A stretch of 64,000 bases of DNA from Eutrigla gurnardus (Eukaryota > Chordata > Actinopteri > Perciformes > Triglidae). Location of the stretch: contig OY741265.1 in assembly GCA_963514095.1 (NCBI GenBank), forward strand, positions 31,358,290 through 31,422,289, read 5' to 3'. A model generated the notes under the pieces. That model made no database searches. It saw only the letters and a list, made by a program, of their open reading frames with translations, and was not told where the DNA came from. Shown here one piece after another: positions 31,571-43,435 of this stretch. The translations under genes and the position numbers were made by a program. How positions within the stretch are numbered: the stretch's first letter is position 1; the number at the start of each line of letters is the position of its first letter.

Positions 31571-32880
31571 GAGTCATCGGTCAGCCGTCAGAGATCGTCG
31601 ATCAAACTATTTGGAACCAAGATCAGCTGATTTGGAATGTATGTCAGCTGATCAAAGGCTTACATTTACACAAAACATTAAAACTGGATGGATATAAAAC
31701 CCTTCAAAATCCAGATGAACCAAAACGGACATCCCTGCTATAAACGTTTTGAGGCAACCCTGAGTCACCATCTTTCTGAGCTCAGCTTCCTGTTACACTA
31801 GAGAGACGACCTCTGGTGGTGTCTGCTGGTCACTACAGCACAACGCATCAATACAGCATCATAGTTAGCAGGTATTTATGATGAAAAAGGATCCTTATTC
31901 ATCTTCCATTGCTTGCGCCCTGAGCTACACAAATACATATCTGTACCAGAAATCAATAGATTGAATTTGCGACTGGCTTGTCTCTGCTGTTTTCCTTACT
32001 AATATGTGATTATCTTTTCTCCACTCTGTCCTGTCTCAGTGTCCTTTCAGCAGCTTGGTGACTCACAGCAAAGAGAGACAGACACAGAGAGAGAGGTGGA
32101 GGTGGGGAGACAGACAGAGAGACAGTATTCTCCTCCTCTCGCCTGTCTGAACAGGGTGTAAATAGACAGGGTCAGTGACTGGGGTCAGAGTTCCCGGTGA
32201 GAGTTGATCTCCGGAGTCCACTGCCGCAGGGATTCCGAGCTCTGTCAACCTTGGGCCCCTTCTGGGCTCCACCAGCTGGCCCCCATGCCCCTCCAAACTT
32301 TTTAATGAGGCAGTTAGCCGTGCAGCGGTGGCCTTTCAGTGACGTTCGCTGACCGAGCACTCTGATGAGAGGGAATATTGATAAAGCTGTCAGGAGGGAA
32401 AGCTCTACCCGACTGCAGCCGTGTGTGAGTGTGTCTTAATAATTCCCTCCTTTAAAGCAGCCTCCACCCAAATAAACAGCACTTACAATGTCACTAAAAG
32501 TCTGTTTTCAGCAGAAAATGAGATCAGTGTAGCGAGGTCACCAACCCTGAAATGGACCAGAGGGAAAAAGTACATTCCTAATGCAAACCCACTCACGTAA
32601 TCAGATCCACATGCTGGTGATCACCGTTCATCCCACAACATGGATCCAGAATGTAACTTCCATCTGAAATTAAGATTTGTGTGTGCTAATGACATTTTCA
32701 AAAAGTCACTTCCATCAAAAAGGTGTTTGGTTACATAAAAAACACAAAGTCTCCTCATAATGACGTACCCACTCAACCAAACTATACTCTCAACTATATT
32801 TACAAGGAGACAGATTTCCTTTCCCATGACCAAGCGGTCTCACAATAACATGAAACTAAATGACATAGTTAGAACTAAGT
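31571..32880. other. No gene recognised
   Basis: Non-coding. (GA)-rich patches near 32065-32125. Reverse-strand open frames at 32063-32360 and 32621-32833 have no recognisable content. Confidence 0.4.
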
Positions 32881-32884
32881 AGTT

Positions 32885-33090
32885 TCGTTGCCTAGACCTA
32901 ACGGGACATCGGTCTCCTGGAGGAGTCCCTGTGTTTCTGACCCAACACCACCCAGACCTCCTCCCTACGTGGACTTCGGGGGAATTGCTTGAAACTCATT
33001 TGTGACCCATCAGGAGCAAACGGAATCCATGACAAAATACTAGCCAGTCTAATTTTGGTTTTCAGCACCAGTTTCTAAGAGAACGGACTG
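32885..33090 (+). repeat. Dispersed repeat family B, copy 2
   Basis: Contains 'gttgcctagacctaacggga', 'cccaacaccacccagacctc' and 'tgaaactcatttgtgaccca', related to 28979-29100; a further related scrap 'gttgcctgaacctaacttcc' lies near 52177-52196. Unclassified. Confidence 0.45.
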
Positions 33091-34392
33091 ACAACTAACT
33101 TATTTCTACAGTGGAGATATTGTGGAAGTCAAGGGTGAATAGGTCTAGAATGTTTTAAGCACAATGTAGGGATTTTTCCACAATTTGCTACTTTTTAATG
33201 ACTTACTTTACTTACATCCCCTGGGTCACTTCATGTGTATTTTAATACCAGAGTTAAAAATCTTGTGCTGTGCATTCCAATAGTATATGTTGCAATTTAT
33301 TACCTTTTTTAAACTGAAATTATACAGTTTGCCAATATCTTTTCTTATAAAACAGAAAAATCTCAGCACCATCTAGTGTGCTGAATAAGCAATTGTTACC
33401 AAAAGGTTAAACTTGTATTTACATAATTAATAGTATATGTAATAAAAATATGAATACTTTCCATCCATGTTTTGATACAATATTGGCAGGAAAAATATTG
33501 CAATACCATGCTGTATCCTGTGCAACTTTAGATGCAAATTCAGATGAAAAAATCTAAGCTTTTTGTATTGTCTTTCATCCTGGCCAACATAATTGCTAAT
33601 AATGGAAATTTACCAAGATCAACTTAAATTCCAATATCATCCCATCACTAGCCCCAGAACATGCTGGGAAAAAGAGTTCCTCTAGGAACCTGATTTACTA
33701 CCCTGGGTTCCTCAGAGAACTGATGTGATTAAAAGGGTTCCTCCACAGTGGCAAACTGAACCCCAAACGGAGCCTCGCTTGTCCTTTAATCTTCACAGTG
33801 TTCGACAGCTGGAATGAAATATAGATGTTTTCAAATGCAGCTAATATGCAGGAAGAGGTTAGAAGATGTTCATTCTGATTGAACAAAAGCTACAAAATAG
33901 TTGGAATTCATAGAAGGTCCAGTAAGATTTAAGATTTGATTAAATCAGCAATGTTGGGGTATCAAAGGTGTAGAAAAACAATATGAGAAAAGTCCCAGAC
34001 TGCAACGGTGACAGAGCCTTTTAGTGAATAGTGACACATTGAAAATGAATAAGAAGTAAAGTCTTCCCCGTTTGTTTCACAGCTTTCCCTCAGACACCTG
34101 ACACTGTTGAGACTGAGCTGATGAAGGCTCACGCCGCTGCTGATCGTAGTTAACGCGGCGTCTCCCTCGTCGGCTGTCACATGTTACTTTAACCGCCACG
34201 CTTATATATATTAGCAGTACTGATAAGCACTGTTGTGGAGGGAAGGAGTCATTAATAATTCCGGGCTGAGCCGTCCGTCGGCCCGCTGGGAGCCATCAGA
34301 TGTGAGAACAGATGACGACGCCCGGCAGCTATTAAAGATGGTATCTCCACTGTAAGCGCCTACCATGCTAGCTATGCTCCTGTGCATGCGGT
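33091..34392. other. No gene seen
   Basis: AT-rich DNA without a supported feature, then a GC-richer stretch (34080-34370) with no coding signal. Confidence 0.4.
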
Positions 34393-34904
<512 letters not shown>

Positions 34905-35170
34905 AGGAGTAGAAGGGACATTCCTATTTAAATCAGCGTAGCGGGACGGTCAGAGGAGCGGACATTATGTGTACTGTTGCCAGAGCAACCATTGTAGTAG
35001 ACCACTTCTGTATAAAGTAAAGTGACACGACTCACTGAGGTCACAGTAACGACTGTCAGTGGAGTCGTTACGTAACGAAGCAGAGAGAGAGAGACATGAA
35101 GAACATTTAACATCCTCACTCTGATCACACCGGAGGAAAAGACACTCATGTTGAGATTCATCACAAGAGC
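34905..35170 (+). repeat. Dispersed repeat family A, copy 3
   Basis: Starts 'aacaggagtagaagggacat' and includes 'gtagcgggacggtcagagg', 'gagcaaccattgtagtagac' and 'cacttctgtataaagtaaag'. Matches the copies at 1070-1228, 9160-9420 and 39666-39800. The tail contains 'gtcgttacgtaacgaagc', also partly present in the 9-kb copy. Confidence 0.6.
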
Positions 35171-36480
35171 ATCACAGATTAAAAACGCATGCTTGTTAAG
35201 ACGTATCTGGTATAGGGCTTTGACTTTTGCCCAAAAATCATATTCGAAGTTCGTTTGTTTAATAATATTGATATTCGAATATTTATTAATAATATTTTGA
35301 CCATTAAATGCCTTCAGTAAGACCTATATGGTATGGTACTTAAGTGGTATATGTTTTGTCCACCAGAGGGCAGTGTATCCGTCAACGTCAATAGGCAGGC
35401 AACGATGTTTTCAGAACCTTTATTTATTTAAGGTCAGACACAAACTGTGTGTGCATTCGGTTTCATCAAAATAAAGATAAATAAGCCATCAAAAATAAAG
35501 ACAAAATAAAGGTAGGCCTAAAAACAAAACCCCATCCTACCAGCCATTAACGGCCCATTAACAAATTGTTTCGCTCACATAAAGATCTGGCTGGCTGAAG
35601 TTTATTTGGCTACAGACTTTTTTAAGTTATTCGCCAAAAATACCAGGGCCCTCATTTATAAAGCTTGCGTACGCACAAAACGGGGCTGGAAACGTGCGTA
35701 CGCCACTTTCCACGCAAATGTTGTGATCTATAAAAACCAAACTTGACGGGAAAGTGTGCGTACCCGTAAGCAAACTCTGAGGCATGCGTACCGGTACGCA
35801 CATTCTGGAGACTGGAAGGGAATCAGCAGTAAACGTGAGAAGAACTATATATTTTTGATGACTCGCACACATTTAATTATACTCCATATCATACGTTAGA
35901 TCTGCGTTATCATGATGAACTCCAGCAATGTTTTTGACGCTTTTAATGAGTGATAGTTTTTTTCATATTAACACCTTCTTTTAAAATCTGACTTGTATCT
36001 TAAATCAAAATCATTTTGAAATATTGAATCAGCGCTGTCACCGCAGGAGCAGGAGACGGCCCATTGCATGTACCTTCCATTAGATCCCTGTAGAACACAG
36101 CGGGAATAACTAAATATTCTCCTTATTTATGTGCATATATCATCAACACACATACATACAGCCATTAAGCCATCGTATAATTGTTACACTTTATCCTCGT
36201 TTTTAAACCACCAGAGCGCAGAGGAAATGCGCTGTAATGAGTGCCACGCTCGTGCGCGCTCAGTCGTGGAGCGTGGAGAGCGCAACTTTACCGAACTTCA
36301 GGAGGCAGACTCCACCCGGCAAAGGTGGTAGAGACCCCAGCATGATGAGCCCGAGCCACGGCCCCCTGCCCGACTGGAGGGGTATCAACAGGGCGCAAGA
36401 ATCCGTGAGGATGTCATGCTGCGTTTGTAATATAAGGAAGACAACAATCAATGTTCATTGTAAACGTATTATTTTATTAA

Positions 36481-36715
36481 TCACAGTGCGCGTTTGCCGT
36501 AGCTCATCTGCAACGTTGTTGATGGCGGTGATTGTGTCTCGCTGAAGTTGCAGGACGGCATCAGTGAGCACCCGACCGCTTGATGTGCCATTCGTCCGGG
36601 GTGCGCTGCTGCTTTGCGCCGGACCCGGACGCTGTGCCGAGGGCCCGTCACCTTCACCCTCCTCACATCACCCTCCTCACCGTCACCCTCCTCTGAGCCC
36701 AACGCTGCAGACTCT
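36481..36715 (-). pseudogene. SANT-protein C-terminal exon of Harbinger copy 2, frameshifted
   Basis: Counterpart of 14967-15194. It starts with E-S-A-A-L-G-S-E-E-G-D-G and has an extra acidic stretch from duplicated 'gagggtgacggtgag' units that copy 1 lacks. The duplication shifts the frame, so the downstream helix block found in copy 1 is only readable in another frame. Confidence 0.6.
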
Positions 36716-36909
36716 GGAAGGACAGAAACGATTTAACGTTTTGTTTTATATACAATAAAAGTTTAAAATCTATTCACCCTTCTCTGGTCTCGCGTCTGTG
36801 TCTCCCTCCTTTTCGGACACAATCCCCGTCAAAGTCACATCAAAATCAAACTTCCTCAAATACTCTAGCAATACATTAAATACATGTTAGGAGCGGAAAG
36901 ATGTCATTT

Positions 36910-37100
36910 ACCTTCAGATCACCGTCCGCTCCGTCCAGCTGACGCCGTTGACTGCAGCAGCAATGTGTTGCCACTCGCACTGCGTCTTTTTCTTCGTGAT
37001 CCCGCTGCTGTGGCCACTAAATTAAATTATTGTCCGGGCCTCCACCTCCCCAACAAGTGTCTCTTTCTCCGTTTCTGAAAAGTTAAGTTTCTTTGCTTTT
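36910..37100 (-). pseudogene. SANT/Myb-like exon 1 of Harbinger copy 2
   Basis: The reverse strand reads N-F-S-E-T-E-K-E-T-L-V-G-E-V-E, then the same TAA (forward 'ttaaattattgt' context at about 37020-37031) as copy 1, then F-S-G-H-S-S-G-I-T and the E-W-Q-H-I-A-A-A-V-N-G block. The stop therefore existed in the common source of both copies. A donor-like 'ctgaag|gtaaat' follows, as in copy 1. Confidence 0.75.
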
Positions 37101-37386
37101 TTCTGACCTGTCGCCGTGATTCACCGCACGGAAACGATTGCACGCCGGCTCATTAACATAGTAAAATGTGGGCGTGTACAGGGCGGGATTCAGGTACGCA
37201 CACTTGTAGGTGATCCTGTGATTTATAAAGGAAACATTGCGTACAGCTTGCTTGCGCACAGTTTTATAAATCGGATTTTTTTTTGGCGCACGCAAACTTT
37301 GGCTTTTTGCCGTACGTACACTTTTAGTAAGGATCCTACGCACAGTTTTATAAATGAGGGCCCAGGTGATTCACATGTTCAGACAT

Positions 37387-37705
37387 GATCGGGGCCGTCA
37401 GTGCCGACTGTTCGTCGGGGTTTGTTTGCCTATTTACGGGCAGTATTCCGGGCGGCGTGTCTTAGAGTTTACGGTTCTCGGGACGAGCGCGAGTGCGGGC
37501 TCGCGGAGCGTAATTGTGGGCTCGCGGAGCCGTGTCCTGCCCGGTGTCGGTGAGAGCTCCAGGCTGCTTTCGGACATTATTTGGGCCGTCAGTGGGGACT
37601 GTTCGGCGGGGTTTGTTTGCCTATTTAGGGGCAGTATTCCGGGCGGCGCGTTTTGGAGTTTACGGTTCTCGGGACGGGGCGCGAGTGCGGGCTCCTCGGG
37701 GGCTG
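37387..37705. repeat. 191-bp direct repeat, GC-rich, in hAT interior
   Basis: A block starting 'ggccgtcagtgccgactgtt' at 37393 recurs at 37584 as 'ggccgtcagtggggactgtt'. Both continue through 'tttgtttgcctattta' and 'ttacggttctcgggacg'. It is GC- and CpG-rich, unlike the rest of the element. Open frames on both strands over it come from this composition. Confidence 0.8.
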
Positions 37706-38011
37706 TTGTCGATGTTGACGCGGCCATTGTTCTGCAAAATTGGCGCAAACCAGGACACTAACGTCACCTATAGGAGCCCAGATGACCAATGATAGCCTTG
37801 CTAATGAGCTCGCGATTCACACAACTTCACCAGGCATAAAAAATCCTCGGAATCTGAATTGAAAACAACGTTCAAGCAAAGACATTTACAAAAAATAATG
37901 CCCATAACAGGTTCGAATATTAAGGGCTGCCTAATATTCGTTCAAATATATTTTTTGATATTCGAATTATATTCGAATAACGAAGTTCAGAGTCAAAGCC
38001 CTAATCTGGTA

Positions 38012-39665
38012 ATAACCAAAGAGAGAGACGACATGGCGACAAATTACGTTAGGAGAAGAGTGTCGTGCATGTTATGAATGAGGAAGAAGGCAAATAAGAA
38101 TGATGTAATGTGCTATCGTGCTGCTACATTTTCATAAAGAGTTTTTTCTGCAAACTAGCAAATTAAAGTGGCAGTCCGTAAGATATGAGATGCTTTGCTT
38201 CTAGCGGCCTCTGTGGCAGTAGATGGAACTGCAGGCGAGCCTCTGGGACTCATCTCCCTCACCCAACAGTGTGACTGTCTCTCAGCTGGGTGATGCCTTC
38301 AAATGCTCCACACTGAAAGGAGGTCCGTGGTTTCCCCTCGTTGGCCGTCACTTTGCTTCTTGATGACTTTCCTTCTTTACTTCCATTAGTTTGTTGTTTC
38401 TTTTTCTTGGACTGGAAGTTGAATGGTCTTCTTTCTCTGCCTGTTGATCCTCCATTGTAAGTCAGCAGTAATGAAATGTACCTGGTCAAACACTTTAGAC
38501 TAGAGGGAGCCTGACTCAGCAGTTGGAAGTTACCAATTTCCCATTCCAAGTAAACGCAGCATACTTCCGTGAGTAGCTCCACCTGCAGACCAACCGCTGC
38601 TGACTGAAGGAAAAAGATCAAACTCATTTAGAGTTAGTGGGAATGTGGCCACAGACACGGAGATCCTATTTCTGGACAAAGCAGCAACAAGCACTTTCAT
38701 TAGTGGTCACATGATCAACCGCCATTGTTTTAACTCACTCTGTGATAGAGAGGAGCTTAAAAGACAATTACATGTTACATGTTGAAATAACAAAATGTTT
38801 AAACTTCTATTCGATGGAAAACATTAAAAGCGGAGAAAGAATCAAGCCAGGGAGGATATGATAACATACTAACTATGATATTATATGATACAACTGTGAA
38901 ACTTCTTTCATTTGCTTTGCTATTGGACCTCTGGTTTAACCGTGGAGCACACAGGCAGATTTTATAGGACAACAGCAGAAGCAATGCTGCTCATTAAGAG
39001 TGCTTCAAACTATTTGGCTAGGTATGCCACAAATGGTGAGAGGACCAGAAGTAGTGTTACCCTCACTGAGCCAAAACAAGTGAGAGGCTGACCCTGTTTC
39101 CATAGCAATGTACATACAGACATGGGCACGGTTCCACATCAGCAGTAACGCATGTCCTGATATGAGACTACACGGACCGAGGTCGTGGTAAATAATTCTA
39201 TTACCTTGGAGAGCATCATCGTGTGGCAAAGGAAGACAGACAGGCCGTGTTCAAATCATCGTTTACATTTTGAAGTCAGTTAAAGCCACGGTTTGCTCAC
39301 GTTATCTGGGAGTGTGTTGCTATGGTTACCTTCAATTGAATCTATTACACCAGTGTAGCCTGATGATTATATTAACTAACGACGGAATGTTTTGTGTGGT
39401 CACGATACAATTTAGAAACAGAAGAGTGTCATTCAGCTGAATGAAGACTGGAGATTCAGTTTAACATGTGTAGCATAATGAGGCGACGCATTCAGATCTA
39501 CAGTTCCACTTATCATGTCGACATAAAACAGTTACTCAACGCCATCGCAACTCAGCTCCATCATCCAAGTGCACATGATGCTGCTGAGACGAGAGGAGCC
39601 TTTAGTGGCATCATCATCGTCATCACACCTTTACCAAGCAGAGGTCAGACATCAGACATAAAATA
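38012..39665. other. No gene recognised
   Basis: The sequence 'ttaaagtggcagtccgtaag' at about 38163 resembles the left end of TTAA-flanked fish MITEs, but no matching right end was found. The remaining DNA has no supported feature; a 122-codon reverse frame at 38259-38627 has no domain. Confidence 0.4.
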
Positions 39666-39800
39666 AGAGCAGAAGAGACCCTCCCATTCAAATCAAAGTA
39701 GCGGGATGGTCAGAGCAGTGGACGATGTGTGCCATTGCCATAGCAACCGTTGTAGCGGGCCACTTTTGTATCGTAATAAGTCAGCTTTACGAGGCGTCGT
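39666..39800 (+). repeat. Dispersed repeat family A, copy 4
   Basis: 'gtagcgggatggtcagagc', 'gccatagcaaccgttgtagc' and 'ccacttttgtatcgtaataa' align with the other three copies. Confidence 0.6.
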
Positions 39801-39823
39801 ATAGAGGAGTCCAATTTAACAAC

Positions 39824-40088
39824 TTAAAGGTTGAGTAGGTGATTCTATTCAGAAACACTTTGTTATATTACTTGAAATCCTCGTAACATACCGATAGCAA
39901 TGAATACATTAAATGCTCTGAAATAAAAAAAGTGTCATCTTTGGCCGTGGAAGGACTGTAAAAACCCTGTCCAATCAAAATCGTCGGGCCGGAGAGAATA
40001 ATTGGACGGCCTGCCTGTCTGTCAATGCTTGCATCCTTCCGGCGAACACGCTGCAGCTGAAAACCAGACACTATTATTATATTATCAT
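39824..40088 (+). repeat. TTAA-starting fish repeat, left part
   Basis: Begins 'ttaaaggttgagtaggtgat' and continues to about 'cagctgaaaaccagacac'. The TTAAAGG start resembles that of the fold-back element and other TTAA elements, but no matching inverted right end is visible before the next feature. Confidence 0.45.
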
Positions 40089-40215
40089 TAGGGCCCTATG
40101 AAATCTGTTATAATTTTTTCCAGATTCCATTTTATTTTTTCCCAGATTCTGTTTCTGTTTTAATTTTTCTAAATTCTAAAGTTTTACTATTTTAGAGCAT
40201 TTTTCCCCCATCAAA
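40089..40215 (+). repeat. hAT-type solo end
   Basis: 'tagggccctatgaaatctgt' followed by AT-rich 'ttttttccagattcc' repeats is the usual left terminus of a common fish hAT group. Its right end was not found; LINE sequence follows. Confidence 0.5.
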
Positions 40216-40217
40216 CA

Positions 40218-40478
40218 GTGTCTAATCATTTTGTGTCAACTATGTCAACTATTTGTGTCACTGCTGAATGTGACAATGTAGCGGAGATGTATGATCCTCA
40301 TCTGTGGCCGGCTGGTGCTTTTGTTCGCCGGTATTTTGAGCCACGCCGGGCTAAAGTCGCTGGTGGGGGGGCGGTTCGATTGGAAACTAATCCACGCTAC
40401 CAGTTACCTGCGCCACAGCCTGTGGTTTGTGATGGGGAGTCCCTTTCTGCTGTCAGCCAGCTAACAAGCGAATGCTGA
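40218..40478 (+). pseudogene. LINE ORF1 C-terminal remnant
   Basis: An open frame ending TGA at 40476-40478 whose translation includes M-Y-D-P-H-L-W-P-A-G-A-F-V-R-R-Y-F, which I take as the C-terminus of the LINE's ORF1 protein (an RNA-binding nucleocapsid-type role in this class). It ends 31 bp before the ORF2 ATG, an arrangement consistent with reinitiation. The N-terminal part is lost by 5' truncation. Family identification is inference. Confidence 0.45.
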
Positions 40479-40509
40479 TGTGACTCGTGCGCCCGAGCAA
40501 TATCCCGTA

Positions 40510-43329
40510 ATGAAGAACAATATGCGGATTGTATCGTACAATGTACGCGGTCTACGTGTGGGACACACTGCTACAGATAAATCAAGACGCTTTGTTGTTG
40601 ATAAATTGTTGAATGAGTGTGATATTCTGTGTCTCCAAGAGACCTGGCTTGCCAAACAGGATTTAGACAAGTTAAATACAATACACAAGGATTTTCATGG
40701 TGCTGGGGAATCCACTACTGATCTAAGCATGAAAATAGTTAAAGGTAGAATAGCAGGTGGAGTGGCCATCCTTTGGAACCGTAGATATGACCCAATGGTG
40801 AAAGTGAGTAGATTAAATGTTGATTGGGCCATAGGGTTAGAAGTATGCTTTAATGGCAAGAGGATTACCATATTAAATATATATACACCATGTGAATCAT
40901 ATGAGGCTGAGGATGAATTTTTGAACAGACTAGCTTTTATCCACTCCTTCATTGAGGACAATGATTCTACTTGTGTGTATGTCTATGGGGATTTTAATGC
41001 TGATTTATCAGATAGCAATTCTCTTTTTGCAAAACATCTGGTACATTTTTGTAATGACAATAAACTTATCTTATCTAGTAAAGTATTCTTACCGGATAAT
41101 AGTTTTACCTATGTAAGTGAGGCATGGCACACAACCTCCTGGCTTGACCACTGTCTGTGCACAGCAGATGCTCATGCCTCTCTAGAAAATATGGAGATTT
41201 GCTATGGTCTGGCTACCTCTGACCACATACCTATAGCTATGTTGTTAAATGTTGACACTGTGCCCCTCCTGGTGGATACTGGGAATTCAGGCAACTCGGT
41301 GAAATTAAACTGGGCTAATCTATCTAAAGAGGACATTGATAGATATACTGGCTTAACTGACAGCCTACTAAATCATGTTGTATTGCCGAGGGATGCCATT
41401 ATGTGTCTTAACATGAACTGTGCTGACACACAGCATGCTGCTGACATTTGTGATTTATATGATAACATTACAAAAGTCTTAAATGCCTCTGCTAGGTCTT
41501 TCTGCAGTCATAAGAAGGTGGTTAACATCAAACCTGGGTGGAAGGAGTATGTGTCTGAACACCATGCTGCAGCAAGGGAAGCCTTTAAACTTTGGATTGA
41601 TGCAGGAAGGCCTAGACAGGGTGATGTGTTTGAGTGTAAAAAACAAACTAATGCCAGATATAAATATGCTCTTCGTCATATTAAGACAAAAGAGAATACT
41701 ATTAGAGCGGACTTGCTTGCTAGGAATCTACAAAAGAACAACTATGTTGACTTTTGGAAAGCAATCAAAGTGATGAATAACCATAAAACGTCTTTACCAT
41801 ACGACATTGAAGGTATCTCTGGTTCAGATAATATTGCAAAATTATGGCGTGAGCATTATATCAAGCTGTTCAACTGTGTCAAGAGTAATGTTGTTGCTGT
41901 TAATAATGTTGATTTGGACACTAATGTTACAGTAAGGCCAGCGGAGGTGGCACATGCTATTGAGATGCTTGATAACAACAAAACATGTGGTACAGATGGT
42001 ATTGCTGCAGAGCATCTTAAGCATGCCAGCTATAGGCTCTCTCCACTGTTAGCCATGTGTTTCTCTGGTATCATGGTGCATGGTGTTCTCCCTGATTCCA
42101 TCTCGTCTGTTTTGCTGGTTCCTGTGCTTAAGGAGAAGGCTGGCAAATTAAACAGCATGGACAATTATAGACCAATTGCCCTTGCCAGTACCCTGTCTAA
42201 GGTGCTGGAAAAAAATATTTTAAATAGGATCGAAATGTATGTATTAACTACAGACAATCAATTTGGGTTCAAGACAAAACATAGTACTGACTAATGCATT
42301 TATGCTTTAAAGGAGATTGTCGCTAAATATCAACGCCAAAACACCTCTATGTTTCTCTGTTTTATTGATGCCTCTAAGGCATTCGATAGAATCAACCATG
42401 CAAAACTATTTGAAAAACTACTCATGAGAGATGTTCCTAAATATATTGTCAGAATTCTAATGTATTGGTATGCTCAGCAAACATTCCAGGTCAAATGGGA
42501 TAATACTGTTTCTGATCCTTTTCATGTGGCGAACAGGGTCCGTCAAGGAGGAATATTATCCCCTATTCTTTTTAATGTATATATTGATGACCTTTCAAGA
42601 CAGCTAAATGAATGTACAACAGGATGTATTGTGGGAGATCAAGTTGTGAATCATCTCATGTATGCTGATGACCTGGTTTTACATTGTCCATATTCTGCTG
42701 GGTTACAAGAGCTGTTGAGGATATGCACACAATATGGAAGAGAATTTGACATCAACTATAATTCCAAAAAGAGTAAGGTTGTTGTTGTGAGATCTAGAGA
42801 GGACAAAAAATCCTCTTTTCCTGCTTTCCACCTCGCAGATGGCCTCTTAGAAATATGCAGGGAATTAAAATATCTAGGACATGTCTTCTCAGATGATCTC
42901 ATGGATGACGGTGACATTCGTCGTCAATGGTGTAAAATATATGCACAGGCCAACGTGATGTTGAGGAAATTTTCCATGTGTTCCACAGATGTCAAGTGTG
43001 CTTTGTTTAGGGCTTATGTCACGCCGCTGTATACAGCTCATCTCTGGTCCTCTTACAGAGTGAGAACTATGCAGAGGCTTAGAGTGGCATATAATGATGC
43101 CATGAGGTTGTTGCTCCGTGTTCCTAGGTGGCACAGTGCTAGCCAGCTATTCGTGTCCTCTAATGTACCTACATGTCAGGCACTGTTACGAAAGCTAATG
43201 TTCAATTTCATGTGTCGATTGGATTTATCAGAAAATAGCATCATTATAGCCTTAACCAACCCTATGATGGGCTATCGGTTCACATCCAGGCTTCGAAAGC
43301 ATTGGCATGATAGCTTGCACCTATTTTAG
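40510..43329 (+). pseudogene. LINE ORF2: endonuclease-reverse transcriptase, one in-frame stop
   Basis: 939 codons from the ATG at 40510. Residues ~5-240 form an APE-type endonuclease: S-Y-N-V-R-G, L-Q-E-T-W (catalytic Glu about residue 44), G-D-F-N-A-D, and the C-terminal S-D-H. Residues ~545-800 form the reverse transcriptase: N-Y-R-P-I-A-L, F-I-D-A-S-K-A-F-D, R-Q-G-G-I-L-S-P and the active-site box M-Y-A-D-D-L (codons 717-722, DNA near 42661). The C-terminal domain runs to TAG at 43327. The only break is TAA at 42292-42294 (codon 595), between the H-S-T-D and C-I-Y-A-L blocks; the frame is otherwise intact with no frameshift, so the copy is young. I chose the 40510 ATG because upstream codons to 40480 lack an ATG. 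Confidence 0.92.
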
Positions 43330-43435
43330 TACAGTATTTTTGAGTATGTATTTTAATGTGTCATATGTGTGTGTGTATGTTGGATGTGAGTGGACCATCT
43401 GAGTCCATAATAAAGATTTATTATATTTGTATTAT

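Larger units (their letters stand above)
35647..37362 (-). mobile_element. Harbinger element, copy 2 (CAG TSD)
   Basis: Same family as copy 1 but inverted: the termini GGCCCTCATTTATAAA and TTTATAAATGAGGGCC are perfect inverted repeats with CAG on both sides (35644-35646 and 37363-37365). The reconstructed empty site reads AAAATACCAGGTGATTC, close to the 17-bp CWG-centred target I recall for zebrafish Harbinger (13 of 17). Contains the same two SANT-protein exon blocks on the minus strand, broken, and no DDE transposase. Confidence 0.9.
35213..38003. mobile_element. hAT element with perfect 8-bp TSD, hosting Harbinger copy 2
   Basis: The termini TAGGGCTTTGACT and AGTCAAAGCCCTA are perfect 13-bp inverted repeats, flanked by ATCTGGTA on both sides (35205-35212 and 38004-38011). 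Subterminal regions carry 'tattcgaatat' motifs at both ends. The right part has a GC-rich direct repeat of 191-bp period (37393 and 37584 onward). A Harbinger element (35647-37362) is inserted, so the hAT backbone itself is only about 1.07 kb and has no transposase. Confidence 0.92.
40216..43435 (+). mobile_element. Nearly intact APE-type LINE, 5'-truncated
   Basis: A non-LTR retrotransposon with the end of an ORF1, a complete ORF2 (endonuclease plus reverse transcriptase) and a 3' UTR with AATAAA near 43410 and an AT-rich tail. The clade is not fixed from sequence alone; the two-ORF layout and C-terminal block ('M-C-R-L-D-L-S-E-N') make me favour an RTE-X-like or related group over L1 or L2. 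The 5' start lies somewhere between 40200 and 40260. Target duplication was not identified. Confidence 0.85.

Noticed and set aside
37354..37792. 135-codon and 92-codon forward frames and a 104-codon reverse frame
   Set aside because: All overlap the GC-rich 191-bp direct repeat; openness on both strands points to base composition.
38163..38640. TTAA element starting 'ttaaagtggcagtccgtaag'
   Set aside because: No inverted right end or second TTAA could be paired with it.
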